Assembly (NCBI RefSeq): GCF_954871325.1
Contig: NC_088777.1
Span: 12,563,366 to 12,627,365, forward strand
DNA length: 64,000 nucleotides
Origin: Gordionus sp. m RMFG-2023
Taxonomy: Eukaryota > Nematomorpha > Gordioida > Chordodea > Parachordodidae
Direction of reading: 5' to 3'
In this document: positions 22,752 through 37,900 of the stretch, piece after piece
Numbering within the stretch: position 1 is the first letter of the stretch
How the letters are laid out: every line of letters begins with the position of its first letter
Notes under the pieces: model-generated
Database searches by the model: none
Seen by the model: the letters and a program-made list of their open reading frames with translations, nothing else
What the model was told of the DNA's origin: nothing
Translations under genes and position numbers: made by a program

Positions 22752-25136
22752 GGTGAATTCCATATCAAATCAACCAAGGTTTCAACCCGACCCCTTTCAA
22801 TTTTTTTTAAATTTTGCATACTGGTAGTATATACTATAACTAAGAAAAAAATGAAATTTTACCTCCCAAAAAGGTTTACCCGCTAAGATATGGGCGTTTA
22901 AAGCGCGGAAAAATGGTACATTTTTGACAAAAAGTGCCTCATTTATTTTCAAATATCTCAAGAAATAATTAAGTTAGAAAAATAATTTAAATTTTATTAT
23001 GTAGCTTAATAATAGTTCTTTAATATGACATAAAAATAAATATGATATAAATTTGATGAATGTCCAAAACCGGATGTATAAAACCGGAAATGGCCATAGA
23101 AAAAAAAGGTATTTTTTTTTTTCGAAATTTTTTTTCTGTAGATAGATATAACACTGCTTTATATTTGTGCCAAATCCTAGCCTGGGATGAAAAAGGGTCT
23201 AGGAGTTATGACTCTTTATATGGCTTAAATTGATCAAAAATATCTTCATATAATGAATACTTATGAAATAATGTTTTTTTAAAAATTCTGTCTAAATGAT
23301 AGGCCCTAACTTTTTTTTATTTTTAATTGTTAACATATTGTGACTAAAATTACTTGACAAAATAATTCTAAACCAATTTATAACTTTATTTTTCTGAAAT
23401 GCATAATTACATATAATATAATAATTCATAATTATGTTTACAATATATCATATATTAAATTATCTAAAGAATTGGAATAAATTTTGACTTTAATTTTATT
23501 TTCGTCAAGGGGAATATAAGCATGGTATTTTTGTGTTCCCGGAATTCTTTTTGCTCTCAAAAATCTGCTTTCTAGATGATTTTCCATATTATTGTATTCA
23601 TTATTGCTTACAAAAATGTAATTTACTCCATGTATATTATTTGTTGCAAAGTCGAATAAATCCATTGGTGTCAAAATATGGTTTTGATATGGCCGTTGCA
23701 AACTAGGCTAACCGTTTTGTAATACCTCCTAAACTGTCGCACGGACTTTTTCCATGAGCTGTAGCAAAAAAATGCCACTCGGCCTTTATACCAAAATCAC
23801 ATTCATGATTATAGAGATTTATGAAATTTTTTTTATTTTTATATTGGGTTACGGCCCCATCAGAAAAATAATAAATTTTGGTCAATGTATCAAATCTTTC
23901 TTTTAAAAATAAGATCATTTTAGTTTGAAATAAATAAAAGGCACAGGCATTGTGCTTTAAACAATCTGATAACACCACTAAACTTATATGTTTTATAATG
24001 TTGTCCTGACGATAATAAATGATAAAAGGGTGAATAGTGGACTGATTATTTGTCCAATGAAATCCCTGTGCATGGTCTTGCACTATAAATGCATAATTTT
24101 CCGAAAAGTCGGCAATAACTAAGTATTCGCCAACATTTAAATTAGATTTTAAATTGTTTTGAAATAATGATTGATAAATGAATGTGGAATCAAATTGTCT
24201 AATTTCTCAATTAAATAATCTAGAAATTCATCAGCTGATTTTGTCAGCGTTTCGAGCGTAGTTCTATCAACTGCCAACCATTGTTAAAATGATATATAAT
24301 CTATTGAATTCGTATCAAATAATATAATAAGTCTTTCTTTTATTTGGGATGATCCAGGACAAAATTTACATTTATTGAAGTAACATCCAGGCTGGGCAGG
24401 ATTGCAAAGACTTTGTGCAATACAATGTTTATAATCGTTTATTGGAGGATAATATAATGATCATTATTGTTTGTAAGCTGTTTTAATTTTCCAAGTTATA
24501 AATTGGTTTAGAATTATTTTGTCAAGTAATTTTAGTCACAATATGTTAACAATTAAAAATAAAAAAAAGTTAGGGCCTATCATTTAGACAGAATTTTTAA
24601 AAAAACATTATTTCATAAGTATTCATTATATGAAGATATTTTTGATCAATTTAAGCCATATAAAGAGTCATAACTCCTAGACCCTTTTTCATCCCAGGCT
24701 AGGATTTGGCACAAATATAAAGCAGTGTTATATCTATCTACAGAAAAAAAATTTCGAAAAAAAAAATACCTTTTTTTTTCTATGGCCATTTCCGGTTTTA
24801 TACATCCGGTTTTGGACATTCATCAAATTTATATCATATTTATTTTTATGTCATATTAAAGAACTATTATTAAGCTACATAATAAAATTTAAATTATTTT
24901 TCTAACTTAATTATTTCTTGAGATATTTGAAAATAAATGAGGCACTTTTTGTCAAAAATGTACCATTTTTCCGCGCTTTAAACGCCCATATCTTAGCGGG
25001 TAAACCTTTTTGGGAGGTAAAATTTCATTTTTTTCTTAGTTATAGTATATACTACCATTATGCAAAATTTAAGAAAAATTGAAGCGGGTCGGGTTGAGAA
25101 TCGACTTTTTTTGGTTGATTTGATATGGAATTCACC
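22752..25136 (-). mobile_element. Long-inverted-repeat element A (unclassified DNA transposon)
   Basis: The left arm 22752-23386 and right arm 24493-25136 are nearly perfect inverted copies of each other (about 640 bp). Both outer ends read GGTGAATTCCATATCAAATC inward and sit in TA repeats, so the target duplication cannot be resolved. The unique centre (23387-24492) codes on the minus strand for a decayed protein with a distinctive signature. A second, diverged element with the same protein and a similar terminal word lies at 37511-39735. Structure and coding content indicate a cut-and-paste DNA transposon; I cannot assign it to a named superfamily. Confidence 0.85.
23438..24290 (-). pseudogene. 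Signature protein of element A (putative transposase, broken)
   Basis: Read on the minus strand from about 24290: QWLAVDRTTLETLTKSADEF, then, after a one-base frame change, GEYLVIADFSENYAFIVQD and HAQGFHW, a histidine- and aromatic-rich block, YYFSDGAVTQYKNKKNFINL, EAEWHFFATAHGKSPCDSLGG, TKRLA. After a stop at the boundary near 23702 comes a C-terminal part with HILTPMDLFDF. I recall proteins of this pattern in many invertebrate genomes, annotated only as uncharacterised. The conserved acids (ADF, SDG, PCD) are spaced as in an RNase-H-fold DDE/D nuclease, so a transposase role is plausible but inferred. At least one frameshift and one stop break this copy. Confidence 0.65.
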
Positions 25137-27828
25137 ATATATATATGCATATATCTTTCTTTTATTATTATTATTTTATAAGGATATTAAACATAATACA
25201 AAAATAACCAAAATGAGGTTGATTTGATATGATATTATAATCATTAAAGGTTTGATTGATAAATAGATAATAGTGCTTTGATATTGGAATATATGATTCC
25301 TTTATTTATTTTTTTGTAACGTGTTTAAAATTTTAAGATTTAAATAAGATAAATTTTTCATTTTAAATATTAATACCCTATCTATAAAATATTAATTTAC
25401 AAAAACAACATTTAAAAAATAATTATAATTTTAAACATTCCTAAACCAATTTGATGAGTTATATAATTTGTTTTATAATAATATTGACCCTATGTCAATT
25501 ATAAATTCTTTAACGATTTAATAAACTACTATTTATCATATGCTTTCTCATTTTTAAAAATATATGATGCAACATGTCAATTGGCTCACCTATTAAAATG
25601 AGACTTTGGTTAGTGTAAAAAATACATGTTTGATAATATAATTTATAAACCCTTTAAATACAAAATAAAATAAAACTTAGTGCATATTAGTTATAAATAA
25701 AGTATGCACATTTTTATTTAAAGACTAATGTAACTATTACATTACCTTTATAATCATTTTTAATAAGGTTTTTCGTTAAAACGTTTGTAACAAATTTGAA
25801 ATATATAGTTTCTAGCCATTTTCCAAAGCCATAATTAATCAAATAAATATGATTTTATATTTATTTTGATTAATAAAACATTTAATATTATAATTTTTAC
25901 CAAATTATTATTTAAAATATGAACTATATTTAAAAAGATAAATATGTAAATTTATTAATCAATATAACAAGTTTTAAATTGGATTTTTGTTTCATATTAT
26001 TACTTTTTCAAATTTTATTAGCTATGATTTTTGCTATTTTATTAAAAATTTTATAGAACATTATTTTAAAACTAAACAAACTTGCTACCTTACAATATAT
26101 TATAATTGCCTCAAGTTTTTTCTGCCCATAATTAAAGATCCAAACTTTAATATACTACCCTAAATCAATTGGAACTTCCAAACAATTTTTAAAGCAAGAT
26201 TTACTATAAAATACTTTAATTTATTTAATATTTATAAAATGATTTAATAAATAAAAATATTAGATAATGATTGTTCAAAAAACCTTTTTATGATACATTA
26301 TATTTATTATTATTAGGCAATAAAGTTTAATTAGAATAAAAATATAATGATTAAAAATTATATGATTAAAGTTAACATAGTCTTAAAATCTCCTTCAAGA
26401 AAACCCACAAAAATTCTCTTTTCTTAGTATACATCCTATTTCTTCTACTTGGTAAATTTTTGATTCTATTTTTTGGTTTAACAACAACTATTGATAAAAA
26501 AAATAATTCATATCATCTACTATTATGGACAAATGGCTGATTTAGGATTTTATATATGCTAAGGTAGGAACTGGAACCCCTCTTTTAAAATTTGAAACTG
26601 GAATTCATTTTAAAATTTTAACTTAATTTTTTATATTAAACCACAACAATTATAATAATTGAAATATCTAATTAATGTTGAAACCACAGTTATCATATCA
26701 CGGAAGTTAAACAATTTTGTCATTCCTATTTTGAATACTTATTAGGCATCATTTTTAACCTTTTATTGTAAACTATAATATTTTTTTTGAGAAAAAAGGT
26801 AATGATGTATAGCATTAAACATTATTAATTTTCTATAGCTATGTAAATAACGTCTAAAAGCAGCAACGTTACATTTTTTGAAGGAAAAGGATGCCATTTG
26901 TTACCTTGCATTTTTTTTTGAGTAATGGTAATATAAAATGTTACTCTTTACTTAAAAATTTTTCTTAAAAAATATGGGAAAAACAATATTTTATTTTATT
27001 ATAAAATTACTTTTATTTATTTTTTAAATTTTATAAATATTAAGCCAAGTTTTTAACCAAATTCCTTCATTTTTATTTTAAATTTTGATAAATTTTCAGT
27101 CATGATTGTTAATCTAATTTATATTGAATTAATCAAGGTATCAGTGGCGTAACCCCCCCCCCCCCCATGAAAAATTCCCATTTTCATTTACTAAATTGAT
27201 AATTAAATGCTTAAAATATAAAAACAACTATTTTTATGATTTTAATTTATAAATAAAATATTTGATTATTTAAATATTTTTTTAAATAAATTTTAAATTA
27301 TTTTGCAAAAAACTTGTCTAATTGTCATATTCCTTTTTGAAAAATCTACTTTGTCACTTTATTATGAAGAAACTTAATTTATTCCTATTTCAACAAATGT
27401 TAAGATATATTCCACAAGTTTTTTGAATACCTTTTTATGCCGCTTTTAAATATAAAAGTAACAAAGCTACAACCACATCAAGTCTCTTATTTTAAAAAAT
27501 GATAGGATTTTTTATAATGATAATAATAGTAAAACTTATTTTAGATATTTTATTCATTTAATTGCTTTTGTCCTTCTGAATCTTCGTTCTATCTTGTTTA
27601 ATGAGATTTAAATTACTTTATATTTATTATACAAACTGAAAAGTAAAAATAACATGTATGATGATCATAGAATCATAAGATTCAAAAATATCTTGAATCG
27701 GGGAAAGAGAAACATGTATTGAGACGTTAAAATCGATATTTAAGATTGAAATTGTACCTAAGACGTGCCATAATTTTTATTTCGCTTATTACTAGTTTTT
27801 ATCTATTGGCTGAAAAAACCGATCGATG
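25137..27828. other. No gene recognised
   Basis: AT-rich intergenic sequence between element A and the ALDH18A1 region. A C14 run lies near 27151-27167. No coding segment with family likeness was seen on either strand. Confidence 0.3.
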
Positions 27829-27830
27829 AA

Positions 27831-28092
27831 CTAGTGAGTGAGTACTAATAATACATTACATATTGTTCATTACTTTTATAATTTTCCTTCTAGTATGATG
27901 CCAATATTGGCGATTTTATTTATTTTGGCTAAAATCTTAGTTGGGCCATTTTAAAAAATCGACCTAAATCGGGCTTTTTAACAACACTACTAGTGAGTAA
28001 TAATGCATTACATATTGTTAATTACTTCTATAATTTTCCTTCTAACATGATGCCAATCTTGGCGATTTTTATTTATTTTGCCAAAATTGTTT
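27831..28092. repeat. Diverged tandem duplication with a hAT-like end between the copies
   Basis: A segment starting CTAGTGAG and continuing through ATTACATATTGTT and CTTCTA..ATGATGCCAAT to GGCGATTTT occurs at 27831-27945 and again at 27989-28090, with scattered differences. Between them, 27945-27989 reads on the minus strand TAGTGTTGTTAAAAAGCCCG, a word like hAT termini. Possibly a duplication with a truncated element inserted. Confidence 0.45.
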
Positions 28093-28937
28093 TTCTTAAC
28101 TATCCACCAAACGGCTTGGAGCATTTAAGAAATGTGAAATACACACTAATTAGTGACACGAATTTCCGAAATAATGCTCCCTGATGTTTGGCCAACTTTA
28201 TGCTTAAGACGTGATATCACAGTTTGTTTTTGGTTCTTAATTCCGTTGCGACGAAATTGATTAACATTAAAGAATTAATAAGGCACTAAATATTGACGCA
28301 AACCAATTCACAAAAGAGGGGTTGCTTATAAATTTTTAAAGTGTTTTTTTTTCTAATTAAAAATTATAACAAAAGATCTGTTCTCATTTCATATTAAAAA
28401 AATAAATATTATCTTAATTAGAGATCTCTAATAAATTTTATCCATTTTTATTATTGCATTTGGTATATAAAATACATTTATATTTATTTATAAATTAAAA
28501 AAAATATTTTCATAAATAGTTTTTTGAAATCCAAATAACAATATTTTTGTACATAAAATTTAATCGCATCTCCTGTAAAATTATAAAAATGGAGATGAAA
28601 CAATAATGATATCAATTAATTAATCCTTTAAAAAAATATTAGTTATATGGGTGTGTCCTGGTTCTACTTATTGTATAGCTTCGGCCTAACAGCCTTAAAA
28701 GCAAAAAATACGAAAAATAATAATGCTACCAAATACTTATAACAAATAAAAATACAAAAAATAAGTATAAATAATAAGTCGAACCATTATAATCTTTCAT
28801 ATTATTAATAATATATTCTTTTATTTAAAGAAATAAAACGCGCAAAAATACCCCGTAAGCATAAAACAGCTACGAAAAGATTCTTGTCCTTAAAGTCAGG
28901 ACCTATTTCCAATAACCATTTCCTCTTTCAATCCATC
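28093..28937. other. Upstream region of ALDH18A1
   Basis: AT-rich; no promoter element can be singled out with confidence. The block at 28660-28700 is slightly less AT-rich. The start of transcription cannot be placed from sequence alone. Confidence 0.3.
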
Positions 28938-31900
28938 ATGCCATATAATTCCATATTTATATCCTGCCGTAAACTGAGCTCAATGTCAATCAATCACTCA
29001 CCCAAAAAATTTAATAATTTTTGGGATTTTTTGAATAGTTGCAAAATGGGTCTACAAAGTAAAACGAATCACCTATTAAGATACCATTACAAATCATTAA
29101 AACCTTCAAAATTTGCTAATCATCGATACTTTTCCACGAGTGCTATCATATATTCTTTTCAAGCTGGCACAACAAACATGAACCCGGCTCCCGATATTCA
29201 AGAGATCCCTATTAACAAAGATCTAAATCCCTCTTCGTCTTCCTCTACTTCCCCCTTTCTCACAAAGTTGCCTTTCACCGAAAGATCCCAGCTAAAGACC
29301 AAGGCTAGGAGGGTAGTAATCAAGATAGGAAGTGCTGTTATAACTAGAGATCTTGAATGTGGGGTGGCTTTGGGGCATCTAGCTTCCATAGTAGAACAAG
29401 TAAATTTCAAATTTACACTATACTTAAATATTACACACGAGGTCACCAATTAACAAGACCACCGATAGAATGCTAGTATTTTTAAATTATAAAAATTGAA
29501 TTTACATAAAATATTGCATAAATTGTAATATTACTTACGAAAAAATTAATAAGCAAAACAATAGATAATATTTATACATAAGAAAGGAAAGTTAAATAAT
29601 TGGGGGTGAGGAGATGTTTTAATTAATATTTTGATCCTCCTTGGTTTAATTTTCGCCTGAAAAATAAATATATATTAGAGGTATATTTTTTTAAGAAAAA
29701 TACTTTTGTAAAGTACGTATATATTTAAAATATTTATAATGAAACACGTCTGTATTATTATCACCATCTTCAGACTTATTTTCACCGATCCGTCCGAAAT
29801 TTTTATTCGCGAAAATAAAGTCCAGAATTGGACTTAAATAGCACGATATTTTGATGAAATCGGAAAAGTTATAAGCGCGCTGATGGATAATTTAAACTAT
29901 TTTTTTTAGTAAACATTAAGAGGAAAACAAAATAATTTAAAAAAAACAGTAAGTATTTTACTTTTAATTCTTTAAAAAAGAATATTGTTATATATCGTCA
30001 ATTATCCATCGCATTTTATATAAAAGTGAAAGTCCTATCTTAATTTTTGACGAAAAATTAGTGGAAAAACAATGATTGAAATTTTTTTAAAAATAAATTA
30101 CAAGAATAATTATTCATCAAATAAAACCAATGTTGTATATATGTTGCTAGATTGGCGATTCATTAATTAAAAGTGTCCATGTATATGAGTCAGCTAAGGC
30201 GCTATTTTTTGGTTTGCACTTCAACTAATTGTTTTTAATTATCATTATATTAATGCCATTTAAATGACGTGCAAACTATAAAATGAATGGCGTTACCGCT
30301 AACTCCTATTTATGGACACTTTTCAATGTATATAATGAATGAATCGACAATCTAATAATATATATACGTCATTGAATAAAACATGCAATACCATCCTCAG
30401 ATCCAGTAAAACGCATTAAACATTTTAAAATAGAGTTATATCGCGTTCCTTTTTTATTGCAAATTAATGTTGGGCGGGATTTATTCGATCTTTTGCCAAT
30501 GAACAACGAACGCGAACAAATTCCTTTTTTTAATGTATACAGCACTATTATTTATTAATAATTTTATGAAAATTTAAATTTTAAATTAACCTAGTTTTAT
30601 ACAATAATCAAAAAAATATATATAGGCGTAAAATTTTTGATTAACTTTAAAATTTTTTCATTAATTGACCTATTTATAGTGTATTAAAATATGCAAAAAT
30701 ATTATAATCATGTATAGAATAATGATTAAATTTACTCTTTAACATTTTTAATTTCAATTTGAAGGCAAAATTTTTCATTTAAAATTGACCTTTTCTTTTA
30801 AAAAAAATGTTAATTTTAACTGTCATTTATCAAATTAGTTTTTTTTAAAAATATCAATAAGTAAGAACGAACGAAAGAAAGGAAAAAAAGAACGAATAGA
30901 AAGAATATTTTGAAAGGAGCTTATTGAGCTTTTTTTGCAGTATGGAATAATTTTTAAACTAGATTTTTTAGGTGTAAGAAAGGGGTAATTTAAAAAACAC
31001 AGTTTAAATTTAAATATAACTAATTTTATTTGTTTAAAATATGTCATCAATTATTTCGCAACTTTATATTTTCCCATCCACTCATCCATCTCCTATAAAT
31101 TATTTTTAAAATATTATCACATAAAATAAAATCACAAATCACCTTAACTCAATGAAAGAAATTCTTTAATCAGAAAATACATATTCGCAAATATTTATAA
31201 TTTATATAAGAATTTTTGAAATGTCGTGTAAAAAACGAAGTTATTATAAACCGGAGTTTTACTGTATTATGTATTTTTCTATATTATTGCTCATTTTAAA
31301 AAGAAGTTGTAAGGTCGTACAAACGCTATAATTATTTTTGAAACTTATTTCTGTTTAAGCTATTCAGCCTTTGAGTTATTACATCCTATTCATTTTTGTT
31401 TTATATGTGTCATACAGGACCTTTATAAAAAAAAAGAAGACCTAATAATCATCGATTAGTCCACTTTTTTTAATGTGTCTAATTATTCTTGATTTTTGTT
31501 TTAAAATCTATTTAGAGTAAGAAATTTATCAAATATATATTTTAAAGAATCAAAATTTTGTTATATTTGTAAATAAGTACAGTATATTATATTTTATTTT
31601 TCTAATAAAGTTAATTGCTATGCTTCAACATTCATTATTTTATTTTTAGTTTATAAAAGTGTCAAACCCTGGCTTGAAAAATTAGGCCCGATGCACATCA
31701 CTAATATTTATACCATACACTAATAATTGTAATATTATATCAAATAAATTCACATCAAATTTCATTTGAATATTTATAATATCAGCATTGTTAAAATCTA
31801 CTTTCAAGCGCGCTATCGCTATCGATACCCATCAAAAAAAAGTAGCGCCTATTAGTTACTTTTTGTAAAAAATATTTAGAAATAAATTTATTTATTTTTT

Positions 31901-34900
31901 TGCTTATAATGTAACTGTATATAAAAATCAACATTTATAAATATTAAGTTTTGATTATAAAAAAATTTATGTAATAAAAATATATATTTATGGTAATATT
32001 CATTTTTTATTTATTTTGTTGCATTTTAATGATAAAATCATTTTTATACTATTCATTCCCAAGTCTAGAGTGACGATCAGAAAGTATATGTTCGTCTATA
32101 AATAATCTATCAACACTAGCACTTGAGGGCAAGGCTGTATTTAATTTTATATGGATATTTTTAATATAAGAAAAATTATCTAAAATACTCATTTGCAGGG
32201 TTAAATTCATTGTCATTCAATAACTAACGTGTAGCGTAGCAGAGTTTTGTTCTTATTCATATACAATATTATCATTTTCTTTAATATTTTTTATCAATTT
32301 TCCTGATGTCTTAGATCTTCAATCGATTTTTATTTTTATAAGAATATTAACCCAAATCGACCTATTTCTCTACTAAAGAAGAAGTAGAACTAGGAATTGT
32401 TAGTCTCTTAATGAGTAGGGTGGACAAAGTTTAATCTATTAACTAGAGGTCGGAATTGATTGTTTCTAGAAATTACTACTTTCCACATAATTTGCTATAT
32501 TAAACATGCTGTTTTTGCTTCTAAAATTAATTATATCACTTAAAATATTTTGGTCATCACTACCTTGTAAAATAGCTAATTCTTGAATTATATTACATAC
32601 TTCATTGATTTCACTACTATTGAGTTCTCCTCTTGATATTGTGGACACAAAAAATAAGCAAACACTGTGATCACATGTATTTACATCGTTTTTCCCTTTT
32701 TTAAACATATTTTTAATTTATTTTTCCTTTTTGACTGGTCAATTGACCGACTTGCCAACCCTGCTTATTTGTATTGTTAAATTTAAAAAACGCGTCTAGA
32801 GGATTTTTTATTATATTGGTATCCTCTATTTCAAAAATATTATCAGTGAAAGTCATTTTTGTGGTTGTAACTAAGGCATCTTTGTTTGGTATAGACTATT
32901 CAACTTTACCATTAGTCTATCACGTTGTTTTTTTAGCGTCCGGAATTGATATATGGACTTAGTTTTAGAGAAGGGGTGAATCATAAATTTTATTTGCAAG
33001 TACATCTTATTTCTGGCATCTTATTATCCTTATGAGGGCTAATGCTAAAGATCTTCATTTTAAAGTCTTAGGGTCTAGCCAATGACCTGTGATTCTCAAA
33101 TAAGCTCTAAAAGCATTAATGTCAAATCAATTTATAAAAATAAATAAGTTTTTATCTGTTATTTGTCATCTGCCGTGGTACATATATAGGATATCTCTGA
33201 CAACTCTGCCATTAGAGAATCTTTCATCACTTCAAAGTTATCTTATATCTTAATCTAGAGGTGTACCGATATCACTTTTGGAGGCCGATCCGATATTCCC
33301 GATATTAAATTGATATCGGCCGGTTACCGATCCGATATCATATCTAATTTTGTATTCTGTAAAGATACCAATGGTTTTAATTTGTAATATACTTTTTATT
33401 AGTATAACACCTATAATTTAATTATATCATAACTTATGTCATTTAAATATTTTATAATGATCAGTTTATTCAATTCTATTGCAACTCTAAAAGTATATAA
33501 AATATTTTTATTGTTAAATCACTATGATATAATAAGTAACAACATAAATCTATATTAGGCCTAAAACGAATTATTTGTTATTTGATATTCGATTCAATTC
33601 GATTCGTATTTTACGAATACAAATAACACAATTATTCGATTCGAAATTTCGAATCGAATATGAATAATGAGGAGAATTATTCGTATTATTCGAAATTATT
33701 TATATATAAATATTCGTAATTATTCGCAAATATCTATCAGTGCGATTGAGAAAATAGAAACTTATTATAACTTAACAAATATTCACACTATAATATCAAC
33801 AATACTGGATCCTAGACTAAAAATGGAATTTTTTGAGCAACTACAAACTACATATAACATAGACACGACAAATCTATTAGAAAAATTTAAAGATGTATAT
33901 AATGATTACAAAATATAATATCAAATCAACATCAGTTAACCCAATAGTACAGTCGAACATGGATAGGAATTTTAAACAAAATAACATCGCATCAGTATGT
34001 GAGGTGGAGACATATCTTAACGAAATAAGAATCAGTTCAAATAAGAGTCCCTTAGAATGGTGGAGATTGCATGGGGATCGTTTTCCTGTGTTGTCGAAAG
34101 TGGCAACTGATATATTGTCAATTCAGGGATCTTCGGCTTCATGTGAGCGGTTGTTCTCAACAGGAACAAATATGATAATGAAAAATAGAATGTCTTTGAA
34201 TGAGAAAACTATTAGAAAGACTTTATGCTTAAAAAATTGGATATTATCAAATTCGGATTTACTATAATTTTATATTTTTATGTATTATTTCTACTTTTAT
34301 AAAATGAGATTATTGTACATTTTTAGAAAATTTTAATAAAATTTTAATATTAGATTGAAGAAATAGTTTAAATATTTTTTTATAAGCAATTCTAATGCTA
34401 AAAATCGGATATTTTGGTCAATTTGTTTGGTTAACGTTATATGAAATCATTGGGTTTTATTTCGTTTATTTTCAATAAATTTTTATATTGTAATGACAAT
34501 TAGTTTAGAGAATCCTTAAAAGTGTCATCTTTAAACATCTGTAAAAAATTTTTTGCAAAATATTTTATAAGCTTTAGAAAAAATTTCGAATCGAATCGAA
34601 TATTCGACGAATCGAAACGAATAATGATTTTATTATTCGTACGAATACGAATAGCGCAATTATTCGATTCGAATTTTCGAATCGAATATGAATAATAGTA
34701 TTATTTGATTCGATTCGTTTTTTTGTAGGCCTAATCTATATACATAATAAGTAATAAACAAATATATTATTAAATTTGAATAAATATTTAAAATAATATT
34801 TAACATTAATATATCGAAGATTTCTTTTTAGAAATCAGCCTGCAGCGATGGTAACTGTCAATATCACCACTAAAAAAAGATTCTGAAGAGATTATCGCAC

Positions 34901-37900
34901 ACTTTTATAAACAGAATGCGCAAAAAAATTAACAATATGGCAGAATGTTTATTAATTAATTATTAATATTAAAGAAATATGGATTTCGATATTTATAAAA
35001 ATAAATGATTTTAGATATAACTTTTTTTTAAAAATTTATAACATTTTATTTTTGTTAAAGATGCCATTTTATATCGGATCGGATCGGAAAATTTTATAAT
35101 ATTGGCCGATAACCGATATTTTAAAATAGGTGAAATATCGGCCCGATCCGATAAAAAATATCGGTACATCCCTTCTGATGACATAAAATTATTGTACCAG
35201 GGGATGGAGTTTTAATCAATGTGATAAATGATGAATTATCAACCAACATTGGCTGAACTGTATCAATTATAAAAAAAATATCGGATCAGGCCGATACCTG
35301 TAAAAGATTTATCCGATCTTTTTTTATGTTTTGTATATTTTACATTTTTATAATATTTTCTAAATATATTTTTTTAAACAATGAAAATGCACATAACCCC
35401 CTAAATTTTATTTATTTTTAAATAGATTTATAGTATTTTAAAAGTTTTTTTGTAAAAATAGAAAGGAACACCCTAAGTTTTATTTATTTTAAATCTTCTT
35501 AAAGATAAAGCCCATTTTATTATTTTAACTTTGAATAAAAAAACTTTTTAGATATGGTGTCTGAATTATGGAAATATTTTACAAAAGACAAAGATAATTT
35601 TGCAAAATGCGTTATCTGCGGAATTCTAATCACGAGGAGGAATAATGAAAGATTAATTAATTCGACTTTTGCATAAAAAATGTTGATTTCTTAATTTTGG
35701 TTCAAAGGGGGGGGGGTGGTAAAAAATCAGTATAAATATCGGATCGGTTTCAAACCAATATCGGATCGGATCGGGGAAAAATATGTTAATCGGCACAGCC
35801 CTATATAAAATCGACAATGACTTTATCAGTCAGTTTCTGTGAATTATTGGTGTTGATTTTAGACAGACGGGTTCCACCGTCAGGGATGAAAAGATACTGT
35901 CCGGGATGGTCGATAATGGGATCCAGGGGGCCGGGTTTGGGTATCGATATGTCATGGGGTCACGGATAACGTCGAGTAAATTAGGTAACGAATTTATTTT
36001 ATTGTAAATCATACAGTCGAATTTCATTAAATGATAAAACAGAATAAAAAAGGAATAAATCAAATACTTAATGAATGCAATTTATTTTTCCGAGGTCTTA
36101 TATAGTCCCCATTTTTTTTAACTAAATGATAATAAACAAATATTAATTTCCATCATGTCCATCTTGAAAACTGGCTAGAACCAGTTTTGAGGATGAAATC
36201 AAAAAGGGTGGTATAAGTGAACAAAGGAAAAAAGTGAATGGTAATATACGAGTATGGTATAAACAAAGAGAAAGATATAAATGATAAACAAACACCAAAA
36301 TTATTACGATGTTTTTTATATCTCTTTAAAACTGTTGGCATGAACATTCTTATAAAATTATTTCTATTAAAATTTAAAAATGACAATTACCTTTAGGTGT
36401 TTTTTGAAGTTATAGCTACTAGATTTATTTGAGGGTATATTTATTTTACATTTTAAACAAATTAATTTGTAGCCATTTGTTGTTTTTACATTAATTTGAA
36501 AATATTTTTCAAATTTTGGAAATGGAAAATGTGTATTATTGTTATCAAGAACATTTTCTTCCAGGGTACCCTCCATTGCATTAATATCATCATTGTATGA
36601 CTCATCGATTTGAATATCCATTTGCGATGACATTTTTAATAATTTAGACCAGATGATTAAGGTTTATAATACAAATTGAAAATATAAATTTCATTTTCAA
36701 AATTAAATAATAAATCATAAAAATTATATTTAATTATGATATTATATTTAAATTTCCATGTTTATAGCAATGACATACGATGCATTCATAATAATGCATT
36801 AGATAGCGTCGTTGAATTCAAATCAGCTGAACCCACCATTTTAATAACCCACTACTATTAAATATGATAACTTGTTTCCTTATTATCTCGATGATCAGGC
36901 AATTCTTGAATAAAGTTTGCATCAGACTTAGTAATATATTGGCCTATCGTTAAAATTTTTTAATAATAATATGGGTAACCAAAATGACACGTACCGGAGA
37001 AAATCCGGCAACACGAAGCCGCTCGGTTTAGCCGGCTAAAAATTGTCTTAAACGGCACAAATATAGTAATTTACCAACTTATATTTGAGAGGGGAAAAAA
37101 TTTATAAAGCACTTATAATCAAACGATGTTATTCGTATATATAACATTTTTATAAAATAAATAAGGTGGCTGAAATGTACAAGGAAGGTAGAGAGGTTCT
37201 AATAGTCACCAGTGGAGCTGTAGCTTTCGGCAAGCAAAAACTCAAGCAAGAGATCAATTCATTCAAAAATATATACGACATATATAATAAAAACAACCAA
37301 AATGGTGATGGTGATTATAATAATAGCTCCCATGACAAATATACCGATACCAGCGTTGTTAAAGTATATTATTACCAAGAAAAATAGGATTATTCAGGAA
37401 TTTAAATATTTAGTTGAGAGATACTTAATGGAATACATCCTTACACTATATTCTACTAGAATGATTTGACAACTTAATAAGTGTTTCTCTAATTAGAGCT
37501 TTAACCTATAGGGGATTCCACGTCAAATCTACCAAAAAAACCAGATTTTTGGCCCACCATCTCAAAAATGAATGAAACTTGGCATGTTTGTTTTTTATGT
37601 TGTAAATATTAATAAAATCTAAATTTTAGAGTGCTAGCTCAACCAGATCCAAGATATACGCCTTCAAAGTCGAAAATCGCGAAGTGCGTGATTTCATTAA
37701 ATCTTGTTATTTTAAAAAATACTTAAGATAGAGTTACAAATTATATATCATTTTATAGCCCTTAAAATTTTACGTTGGAAAATATTAAAATAAATTTAAA
37801 AAATTTCTTGGCCTATATAAAGGCATACACTGTTTTCTTATTTCCGATGAAAATAAAAAAATTAACATTGTTAGGAAGGGATTTTTTTTGGGGTGTTAAT

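Larger units (their letters stand above)
33255..35178. mobile_element. hAT-like non-autonomous element, split by a second hAT
   Basis: The outer ends are inverted and rich in a CCGATATC/GATCGGA word: GAGGTGTACCGATATC at about 33258 and, inverted, AAGGGATGTACCGATATTT at about 35174. Without the insertion at 33556-34733 it would be about 745 bp, with no reading frame of its own. No target duplication is evident, so the exact ends are uncertain by a few bases. Confidence 0.55.
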
